Of a stretch of DNA of 12,318 bases, positions 6,846 through 12,318 are shown in pieces. The notes below the pieces were generated by a model, which made no database searches, had not been told where the DNA came from, and saw only the letters and a list, made by a program, of their open reading frames with translations. Within the stretch, counting starts at the first letter, position 1. Every line of letters starts with the position of its first letter. This DNA is from an uncultured Clostridium sp. (lineage in GTDB: Bacteria; Bacillota; Clostridia; Lachnospirales; Lachnospiraceae): the NCBI GenBank assembly GCA_947643685.1, contig CANRXD010000016.1, positions 1-12,318 on the forward strand, read 5' to 3'. The position numbers were made by a program, and so were the translations under genes.

Positions 6846-7698
6846 AGGATTCCATCTCTCTGGTGACCCATTTGTCTTTATGGTAGAGAATCTGACGCCA
6901 GACGCACATATGAAAATCATGTACCGGCAGAATACTTAAGGTTCCTGCCGTTACCTCCTGCCGGATGGAAAACTCCGGAAGGAAGGAGAGTCCGGCATTG
7001 TTTTTTAGCAGGCGGATAATAAATTCCGTATTTCCGATTTCCAGAAAAGGTTCAATTTTTTGATTGCAGGCAGTCAGGTACCGGTCCAGAACGAACCGGT
7101 AGCTGGCATTTTTTTCTGTCAGAAGGAATGGTTCCCGGATAATTTCCTCCAGCAGCAGAGGGCCGGCGCCGGACAGAGGGTGGGAAGAAGAGGCGACAAA
7201 AACAATATCTTCCGGCTCTTCCATGACTTTTCTCCACTTATGGTCATAAATTCTCTGGTCCATCAGATATACCAGGTCAATGGAATTTTTATCCATGCGC
7301 TCCAGAAGCACATCCGGGGAGTCCAGTACAATACTTATTTTTACCAGCGGATGTGCTTTGTGGAACTGTTCTAAGAGCGGGGGAAAGATGGAAGCACAGA
7401 TGGACTCAATGGTTCCGATGGTCAGGGCTCCCGTAAGCTCCCTGGTCTCCGTTACTGCAGCACGGGCGCGGGACAGCTCTTTCATGACTGCGGCGGCGTG
7501 TTCATAAAAAATTGTCCCCTGGTGTGTCAGGATAGTCTGCTTTCCGATGCGGTCGAACAGGTGGATGCCCAGCTCCGTCTCCAGCTGCTTGATCTGGAGG
7601 GTGACGGCAGCCTGGGAGTAGCCAAGGGCTTTCGCTGCTTTGGAAAAACTTTTTAGCTGTGCTACGTGAAGGAAGGTATTGATTTCCCGTAATTCCAT
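6817..7698 (-). CDS. LysR family transcriptional regulator
   Basis: DNA-binding regulator of 293 residues, a normal length for the family. The N-terminal winged helix-turn-helix spans about residues 1-60, with SFSKAAKALGYSQAAVTLQIKQ as the recognition region and LGIHLFDR following. The rest (about 90-290) is the periplasmic-binding-protein-like effector domain, beginning GALTIGTIESICASIFPPLL. The start has GGAG seven bases upstream. It is transcribed divergently from the cysteine desulfidase gene across a 218-base spacer with a large palindrome, the standard layout in which a LysR protein controls its divergent neighbour, so cyuA is the likely target (inference). Its 3' end overlaps the MFS gene tail-to-tail, which makes the MFS carrier a second possible target. 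The effector is unknown. Confidence 0.93.
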   Translation of the reverse strand: MELREINTFLHVAQLKSFSKAAKALGYSQAAVTLQIKQLETELGIHLFDRIGKQTILTHQGTIFYEHAAAVMKELSRARAAVTETRELTGALTIGTIESICASIFPPLLEQFHKAHPLVKISIVLDSPDVLLERMDKNSIDLVYLMDQRIYDHKWRKVMEEPEDIVFVASSSHPLSGAGPLLLEEIIREPFLLTEKNASYRFVLDRYLTACNQKIEPFLEIGNTEFIIRLLKNNAGLSFLPEFSIRQEVTAGTLSILPVHDFHMCVWRQILYHKDKWVTREMESFIQLAKTVN

Positions 7699-7770
7699 GG
7701 ATGAACTCCTATGTATAATTTTTTTTAAATGATATGTTTAAAACATTAAATTTTACTTTCATCTGCTCTT

Positions 7771-7799
7771 ATGGTACTCTAATTATAAGAGGAATGCAA
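7771..7799 (-). promoter_or_regulatory. Probable promoter for the LysR gene
   Basis: On the minus strand TTGCAT (7799-7794) and TACCAT (7776-7771) are 17 bases apart. The -10 match is moderate. The start codon is about 72 bases downstream. Positioned between the palindrome and lysR, it would allow autoregulation. Confidence 0.4.
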
Positions 7800-7821
7800 G
7801 GGGATTCTGCACAGACCCATC

Positions 7822-7874
7822 TGAACTGTTACCAAAAGGTTACTGTTCACAGGGTACCTGTGAACAGTAATACC
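7822..7874. promoter_or_regulatory. Palindromic operator cluster between lysR and cyuA
   Basis: TTACTGTTCACAGG (7840-7853) and CCTGTGAACAGTAA (7857-7870) form a perfect 14-bp dyad around GTA. An additional related half-site TGAACTGTTACC lies at 7822-7833, so three copies of a TGAAC-type element occur in alternating orientation (7822-7833 forward, 7838-7849 reverse, 7861-7874 forward). A possible -10 TATAAG (7883-7888) lies just downstream, so bound protein would sit over the -35 region of cyuA. There is no U-run after it on the plus strand, so a terminator is unlikely. It is a regulator-binding site or, less likely, an RNA hairpin in the cyuA leader. Confidence 0.6.
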
Positions 7875-7916
7875 AAAAAATATATAAGAAGTACATAAGA
7901 AAGGACAGGGACGAAT

Positions 7917-9194
7917 ATGGAGAAGAGCAATGTGAAGTATGGCGCATATGTGAAAATTCTGGAGGAGGAGTTAAAGCCGGCCATGGGTTGTACAGAGCCC
8001 ATTGCACTGGCGTATGCGGCTGCCATGGCAAGGAAGGTACTGGGAGAGATGCCGGATAAGGTGGTGATTGGAGCCAGCGGAAGCATTATTAAAAATGTAA
8101 AATCCGTCATTGTGCCCAATACTGACCATTTAAAGGGGATTCCGGCTGCCGCCGCCGCGGGAATTGTGGGAGGTGATCCCGATAAGGAGCTGGAGGTGAT
8201 TGCCAGCGTGACTCCGGAGCAGATTGCCGGAATGCGGGAGTTTCTGGCCAATACGGATATTTCCGTGGAGTATGTGGATAACGGGCTGACGTTTGAAATT
8301 GTTGTTACTTTATATAAAGGGGAATCTTATTCCCGGGTAAGAATTGTAAACTATCATACCAACATTGTTCTTATTGAAAAGAATGGGGAGAAGCTGAAGG
8401 AAGTTGCCGTGGAGGGAGAGAGTGAGGAAGGCCTCACGGATCGTTCCCTTCTTAATATGGAGGATATCTGGGATTTTATCAATACTGTGGATGTGGAGGA
8501 CGTAAGGCCGGTGCTGGAGCGCCAGATGAAATATAATATGGCCATTGCCGAGGAAGGAATGAAGGGAAATTACGGTGCCAACATCGGCAAGGTTCTGATG
8601 GAGATGAACGGCAACGACGTAAGGACGCGGGCAAGGGCCATGGCGGCTGCCGGTTCAGATGCCAGAATGAACGGCTGTGAGCTTCCTGTTATTATTAACT
8701 CCGGAAGCGGCAATCAGGGTATTACTGCCTCCGTTCCGGTTGTGGTTTACGCAAGAGAGCTTGGCGTGGATGATGACAAGCTGTACCGTGCCCTGGCTCT
8801 TTCAGATTTGACTGCAATCTGTCAGAAGACCCCCATCGGACGGCTTTCTGCTTACTGCGGAGCCGTAAGTGCGGGAGCGGGTGCAGGAGCAGGCATTGCT
8901 TATCTTAACGGAGGCGGTTTTGATGAGGTGGCCCATACGATTGTCAATGCAGTGGCCATTCTTTCCGGAACCATCTGTGACGGAGCCAAGGCCTCCTGTG
9001 CCGCCAAAATTGCCGAGGCTGTGGATGCCGGAATATTGGGTTACCATATGTATATCCGCGGCCAGCAGTTTTATGACGGAGACGGAATTGTTACCAAGGG
9101 CGTTGACAATACCATGAAGAATGTGGGACGCCTGGCAAGAGAGGGCATGAAAGCCACCAACACCGAAATCATTAACATTATGATCGGGCGGTAA
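7917..9194 (+). CDS. cyuA: L-cysteine desulfidase (CyuA/YhaM, UPF0597 family)
   Basis: Breaks L-cysteine into pyruvate, ammonia and hydrogen sulfide using an oxygen-sensitive [4Fe-4S] cluster; cytoplasmic. The 425-residue product has the family's hallmark cysteines: C25 in MGCTEP, the catalytic position, and C314, C354 and C361. The spacings between the last three (40 and 7) match those I recall for the cluster ligands of the characterised Methanocaldococcus enzyme (282, 322, 329). Further family blocks are NSGSGNQG, TPIGRLSAYCGAVSAGAGAGAG and GTICDGAKASC. C302 is an extra cysteine. Many databases call this family 'serine dehydratase subunit alpha-like'. The start has AAGGA and AGGG upstream. 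It ends at a strong terminator and is alone in its transcript. In E. coli the orthologue is controlled by an Lrp-type regulator (DecR/CyuR); here a LysR gene stands in the divergent position. Confidence 0.9.
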   Translation: MEKSNVKYGAYVKILEEELKPAMGCTEPIALAYAAAMARKVLGEMPDKVVIGASGSIIKNVKSVIVPNTDHLKGIPAAAAAGIVGGDPDKELEVIASVTPEQIAGMREFLANTDISVEYVDNGLTFEIVVTLYKGESYSRVRIVNYHTNIVLIEKNGEKLKEVAVEGESEEGLTDRSLLNMEDIWDFINTVDVEDVRPVLERQMKYNMAIAEEGMKGNYGANIGKVLMEMNGNDVRTRARAMAAAGSDARMNGCELPVIINSGSGNQGITASVPVVVYARELGVDDDKLYRALALSDLTAICQKTPIGRLSAYCGAVSAGAGAGAGIAYLNGGGFDEVAHTIVNAVAILSGTICDGAKASCAAKIAEAVDAGILGYHMYIRGQQFYDGDGIVTKGVDNTMKNVGRLAREGMKATNTEIINIMIGR

Positions 9195-9222
9195 TGGAAG
9201 GACTGTATCGGACAATGATTTT

Positions 9223-9268
9223 AAACGCCGGGCGCAGGCAGCCACATGGCCGCCGCGCCCGGCGTTTT
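9223..9268. terminator. Bidirectional terminator between cyuA and the NSS symporter
   Basis: AAACGCCGGGCGC (9223-9235) and GCGCCCGGCGTTT (9255-9267) form a perfect 13-bp GC-rich stem with a 19-base loop. Rightward it ends in TTTT, serving cyuA; leftward it ends in TTTAAAAT, serving the symporter gene. The symporter's stop codon (9269-9267) overlaps the stem edge. Confidence 0.88.
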
Positions 9269-9608
9269 ATAACAGCCCCTGGATCAGAATTACCAGAATC
9301 AGCACAGGCAGAATAAAACGGAAATAGTATTTGAGAAACTTATTTTCCGGAATTTTGATTCCCTGCCCTTTATTGGCTTCCGCCAGATATTGCTCAAAGT
9401 CCCAGCCCCGGCGGGTGACGCAGAAAAGCAGATACACCAGGGAGCCCAGAGGAAGGAGCAGATTGCTTACCAGAAAGTCCTCGCTGTCTAACACGTCCCG
9501 GCCGCCGATAAGGCGAAGATCACTCCACAGGTTGTAGCCCAGCACACAGGGAAGGCTTAAAACAAGAATCAGGATACAGTTTATGACAACAGCTTTTTTC
9601 TGGACCAT
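9267..9608 (-). CDS. NSS symporter, C-terminal frame (TM9-TM11)
   Basis: This 113-codon frame holds the missing C-terminus: helices at VVINCILILVLSLPCVLGY, FLVSNLLLPLGSLVYLLFCV and RFILPVLILVILIQGLL, plus the family's NKGQGIKIP loop. Its ATG at 9608 has no ribosome binding site and lies inside the upstream frame, so independent translation is unlikely; it is best seen as the downstream part of one gene. Confidence 0.5.
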   Translation of the reverse strand: MVQKKAVVINCILILVLSLPCVLGYNLWSDLRLIGGRDVLDSEDFLVSNLLLPLGSLVYLLFCVTRRGWDFEQYLAEANKGQGIKIPENKFLKYYFRFILPVLILVILIQGLL

Positions 9609-10624
9609 CCAAAATTGTCGATACAGCTTGCAAGCAGGTTTTCAAAGACAGCAATGACCGTGGAAAAGCTGGCAAATGTCATGAAGAGGAAGAATAAGGT
9701 TCCCCAGATCCGTCCGCCGGACATGTTGACAAATACGTTCGGCAGAGTGATGAAAATAAGCTGTGGTCCGGCATCGGGCTGTACGCCGAAGGAAAAGCAG
9801 GCCGGGAAAATAATGAGTCCGGCCATGAGAGCCACAAAAGTATCCAGAGCGCAGATACGGACGGCTTCACCGGCCAGGGTATGGCTGTCTGCCATATAGC
9901 TTCCGAAAATTTCCATGGCGCCGATTCCAAGACTTAAGGTGAAAAAGGCCTGGTTCATGGCGGCTGTGATTACTTTTCCATAACCGGCCTCTGCGGCTCT
10001 GAAAAAGTCGAAAAGCAGGTAGAAGGAGGCTCCTTCCTTTGCTCCGGGAAGAAGAAGGCTGTGAACTGCCAGGACTAAAATTAACACCAGAAGGGAACAC
10101 ATCATCCATTTTGTGATGCGCTCCAGCCCTTTTTGAATTCCGAGGCTGCATACCAGAAAGCCGGCCACAACGGTAACGGCCATCCAGAGTCCCATTTCTG
10201 ACGGACTTGCCAGAAGATTCCCAAAGACACCGGAGACCCCTTCGGAATCAAGCCCTGTGAAGGCGCCGGAGGCGAATTTAAAAAAATAACCAAGCATCCA
10301 GCCGGAGACAGTGGTGTAATACATCATAAGAAGACAGCAGCCTGCCACACAAAACCATCCGTGGATATGCCATCTGCTCCCGGGCTTTTCCAGAGCTCTG
10401 TAAGCCTGGACAGCGCTTTTTTTCCCGGCCCGTCCCACGGCCAGCTCCATGGTGAGGACCGGAACTCCCATGCACAATAAAAAGAGCAGGTAAAATAACA
10501 CAAATACACTTCCGCCGTTTTCTCCGGCCACATATGGGAAACGCCATACGTTTCCGATTCCAATGGCACATCCGGCGCTGACTAAAAGAAAACCCAGCCG
10601 GGAGCCAAAATTCTCACGTTTCAT
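9581..10624 (-). CDS. NSS symporter, N-terminal 347-residue frame (TM1-TM8)
   Basis: This is the frame translated if no slip occurs. It starts at ATG 10624 with a GGGGG ribosome binding site eight bases upstream and stops at TAA 9583-9581, four codons after the slippery run. It contains TM1-TM8, including both helices that bind substrate and sodium (TM1 and TM6 in LeuT), but lacks TM9-TM11, so the product alone is unlikely to be a working carrier. Confidence 0.7.
   Translation of the reverse strand: MKRENFGSRLGFLLVSAGCAIGIGNVWRFPYVAGENGGSVFVLFYLLFLLCMGVPVLTMELAVGRAGKKSAVQAYRALEKPGSRWHIHGWFCVAGCCLLMMYYTTVSGWMLGYFFKFASGAFTGLDSEGVSGVFGNLLASPSEMGLWMAVTVVAGFLVCSLGIQKGLERITKWMMCSLLVLILVLAVHSLLLPGAKEGASFYLLFDFFRAAEAGYGKVITAAMNQAFFTLSLGIGAMEIFGSYMADSHTLAGEAVRICALDTFVALMAGLIIFPACFSFGVQPDAGPQLIFITLPNVFVNMSGGRIWGTLFFLFMTFASFSTVIAVFENLLASCIDNFGWSRKKLLS
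9593..9599 (-). other. A AAA AAG slippery heptamer in the NSS gene
   Basis: In the zero frame the codons are AGA AAA AAG, so the heptamer is in the exact X XXY YYZ phase used for -1 frameshifting in dnaX. A -1 slip gives GCT GTT GTC next, which restores the conserved AVVIN sequence. No strong stem-loop was seen by eye in the 40 bases downstream. A Shine-Dalgarno-like stimulator about 10 bases upstream is not evident either. Confidence 0.5.
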
Positions 10625-10662
10625 AGTTCTTTCCCCCTTATAATGAAAATAAACGCCTTCTT

Positions 10663-10691
10663 ATGATAAACCAGACGGTATGGAATTGCAA
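10663..10691 (-). promoter_or_regulatory. Promoter for the NSS symporter gene
   Basis: On the minus strand TTGCAA (10691-10686) and TATCAT (10668-10663) are 17 bases apart. Transcription would begin near 10656, some 32 bases before the start codon. Confidence 0.6.
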
Positions 10692-10782
10692 GCATCAGTT
10701 TCTCCAATTGTCCGGTTTCCTTCCTTTGGCAGAAATGCCTATTTTTTTCCGAATTTTATACATTTCTTTAGCGGGTCTGATG

Positions 10783-10811
10783 TTGTATTTCCAGAGGAAA
10801 GTTGTTATAAT
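10783..10811 (+). promoter_or_regulatory. Sigma-A promoter for the antiporter gene
   Basis: TTGTAT (10783-10788) and a perfect TATAAT (10806-10811) are 17 bases apart. The transcript would start near 10818, about 63 bases upstream of the start codon. The -35 box is about 90 bases from that of the divergent NSS promoter. Confidence 0.7.
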
Positions 10812-10880
10812 TGTGGGCTGTATCAGAAAATGAATATGAAATGAGTATGATGAGAATGAGACAAATTATGGAGGTTTATG

Positions 10881-12318
10881 ATGAAACGGTTAATTAATCT
10901 CTGCGGGTGTCTGGGGGCCTTGTTCTTATTGAACCCTGTGACGGCTCTGGCAGCGGAGACGGCAGCCCGGGAGGAAGCAAAAGGGATTCCTCCATGGCTT
11001 TGTGTCCCCTTTGCAGGCCTTTTACTTTGTATCGCGGTTTTGCCGTTATGGAAGGCAGAATGGTGGGAGACACATCAGCCCCATGCAGTGGCGTTCTGGT
11101 CCCTGCTTTTTATTGTCCCCTTTGCCGTTCTTTTTGGCACAGGAATGGCAGCAGAGACGGTTTTGGAATGCATTATCAATGACTATCTTACATTTATTGT
11201 TTTACTGTTTGGATTGTTTTGTGTATCCGGCAATATTACCATGTCCGGTGACCTGGCAGGTTCACCGAGAATCAATGTGGGGCTTCTGGCCTTTGGAACG
11301 CTTCTTTCCAGCTGGATTGGGACCACAGGGGCCAGTATGCTAATGATCCGCCCGGTTATTAAAATGAATTCCTGGAGAAAGAGGCGGCGCCATATTGTGA
11401 TATTTTTTATTTTTATGGTTTCCAATATGGGCGGCTGTTTAACTCCCATCGGGGATCCGCCGCTTCTTATGGGGTTTATGAGAGGGGTTCCGTTTTTCTG
11501 GAGCCTGCATCTTCTGCCGCTTTTGCTTTTTAATATGGCGGTATTGCTGCTTCTGTTTTATAAGATTGATATGCGGGCATACCGGGCGGATATTGCGTCC
11601 GGCCTGAAACCGGATATCAGCCGGCCCGGCACGGAGCTTAAGCTGAAGGGAGCCCACAATCTGATTTTTATTGTGATGATTGTGGCAGCCGTGATTTTAA
11701 GCGGAACTCTCCCTTCTTTTCCCGCATTTCAGGATGCAGAAGGAAATGTGATGGGTATCCGTATTTTTGGCGAGGTGGTTCTGGGTTATCCGTCTCTCAT
11801 TGAGATTGGGATTATCCTCCTGGCTGCATTTTTGTCCTTTAAGACTACGGATGTGTCCATTCGCCGGGAAAACCACTTTACCTGGGGCGCTATCCGGGAG
11901 GTTGCTGTCTTATTTATCGGAATTTTCATTACCATGCAGCCGGCCCTCATGCTTCTGAAGGCCAACGGAGCAAGACTTGGAATTACAGAGCCCTTCCAGA
12001 TGTTCTGGACTACGGGTGTCCTCTCCAGTTTTCTTGATAATACGCCTACCTACCTGGTATTTTTAACCACAGCAGGAGCTTTGGGACTGGGAGAGGGAAT
12101 GGCCACCTCTCTGGGAGTGGTTCCCGTGAAGATGCTTCTGGCGATTTCCGCGGGGGCTGTGTTTATGGGGGCTAATACATATATTGGAAATGCACCTAAT
12201 TTCATGGTGAAGTCCATAGCAGATGAAAACGGTATCCGGATGCCTTCATTTTTTGGTTATCTTTTGTGGTCCCTGGTGATTCTGTTTCCTGTATTTATAC
12301 TGGATACACTGGTGTTCT
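10881..12318 (+). CDS. Sodium:proton antiporter-like protein (CitMHS_2 / ArsB-NhaD superfamily), 3' end cut by window
   Basis: The frame is open from 10878 to the right edge. I place the start at 10881 because GGAGG (10870-10874) is then six bases away; the ATG at 10878 would leave only three. At least 479 residues are encoded, so little can be missing. Residues 1-24 form a signal peptide ending A-L-A before A25-E26, seen in this family. Then come ten or more hydrophobic helices with SGNITMSGDL and GTTGASMLMIRP in the first half, TPIGDPPLL (188-196), FLDNTPTYL (385-393, with D386 and N387) and IGNAPNFM (435-442). The paired half-helix motifs are those of the ion-transporter superfamily holding ArsB, NhaD and CitMHS. 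Family members are usually annotated sodium:proton antiporter or putative citrate carrier; ion specificity is not settled by sequence. It is divergent from the sodium-coupled NSS gene. Confidence 0.85.
   Translation, partial: MKRLINLCGCLGALFLLNPVTALAAETAAREEAKGIPPWLCVPFAGLLLCIAVLPLWKAEWWETHQPHAVAFWSLLFIVPFAVLFGTGMAAETVLECIINDYLTFIVLLFGLFCVSGNITMSGDLAGSPRINVGLLAFGTLLSSWIGTTGASMLMIRPVIKMNSWRKRRRHIVIFFIFMVSNMGGCLTPIGDPPLLMGFMRGVPFFWSLHLLPLLLFNMAVLLLLFYKIDMRAYRADIASGLKPDISRPGTELKLKGAHNLIFIVMIVAAVILSGTLPSFPAFQDAEGNVMGIRIFGEVVLGYPSLIEIGIILLAAFLSFKTTDVSIRRENHFTWGAIREVAVLFIGIFITMQPALMLLKANGARLGITEPFQMFWTTGVLSSFLDNTPTYLVFLTTAGALGLGEGMATSLGVVPVKMLLAISAGAVFMGANTYIGNAPNFMVKSIADENGIRMPSFFGYLLWSLVILFPVFILDTLVF

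Larger units (their letters stand above)
9267..10624 (-). pseudogene. Sodium:neurotransmitter symporter (NSS/SNF) family transporter, one-base frameshift
   Basis: Joined across the frame break, the product is about 452 residues, the normal size of short bacterial NSS carriers such as MhsT, and would have 11 membrane helices. These import amino acids with sodium through the LeuT fold. The N-terminal half carries the unwound TM1 signature GIGNVWRFPY with ENGGSVF behind it. The frame breaks between TM8 and TM9: zero frame reads FGWSRKKLLS-stop, whereas the -1 frame continues FGWSRKKAVVINCILI, as intact relatives do. The break lies in a run of six A (9599-9594, minus strand); seven would restore the frame. 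It may be a true mutation, an assembly error, a phase-variable run, or a programmed or transcriptional slip on A AAA AAG. No substrate can be assigned; the neighbouring cyuA makes cysteine or another amino acid plausible. Confidence 0.8.

Noticed and set aside
10728..10748. GGCA-GAAA-TGCC hairpin followed by seven T as a terminator
   Set aside because: The stem is only 4 bp and no rightward transcript enters it; it lies in a divergent spacer upstream of both promoters' start sites, so it is likely chance.
11183..11657. Minus-strand open frames within the antiporter region
   Set aside because: They are shadows of the long plus-strand frame starting at 10881, which encodes recognisable transporter motifs through to the window edge.

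Overview
The window reads as ordinary chromosomal DNA from a Clostridia-type Firmicute, most likely a Lachnospiraceae gut anaerobe. The grounds are the protein flavours (M41 FtsH, lipoprotein subtilase, anaerobe-type L-cysteine desulfidase, amino-acid and sodium transporters), strong GGAGG-type ribosome binding sites, TTGxxx-17-TATAAT promoters and mid-range GC. Taxonomy is inferred from these traits by eye; no database was searched. No tRNA, rRNA, CRISPR array, insertion sequence, phage gene or toxin/defence module was recognised.

Layout. (1) 1-254: the start of a leftward gene resembling a DNA-deoxyinosine/uracil glycosylase, and a divergent promoter region. (2) 255-4111, rightward: ftsH (membrane AAA+ zinc protease with a repeated acidic tail), then 50 bases later a subtilisin-type lipoprotein protease, probably one operon of envelope protein quality control. 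(3) 4112-5478, leftward: branched-chain aminotransferase ilvE with its own promoter, a roughly 200-base structured leader and a clean intrinsic terminator. (4) 5529-7698: an MFS carrier (rightward) whose 3' end overlaps the 3' end of a leftward LysR regulator gene. (5) 7699-9194: the lysR/cyuA divergent intergenic region with a striking palindrome, then cyuA-type L-cysteine desulfidase. (6) 9223-10624: a shared terminator and a leftward sodium:amino-acid symporter (NSS/SNF family) whose reading frame is broken by one base in an A6 run. (7) 10625-12318: a divergent promoter region and a sodium:proton antiporter-like protein running off the right edge.

How the parts may work together (inference): ilvE, the MFS carrier, the cysteine desulfidase and the NSS symporter suggest a region devoted to amino-acid uptake and breakdown. 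The LysR protein is positioned to control cyuA, and the antiporter could recycle the sodium that drives the symporter. The most interesting signals are the NSS frame break, which sits exactly on the canonical -1 slippery heptamer A AAA AAG and would be fully repaired by a -1 slip; the structured ilvE leader; the perfect 14-bp palindrome before cyuA; and the 30-base tandem repeats that encode the FtsH tail and continue past its stop codon. No convincing wholly new multi-gene system was seen.
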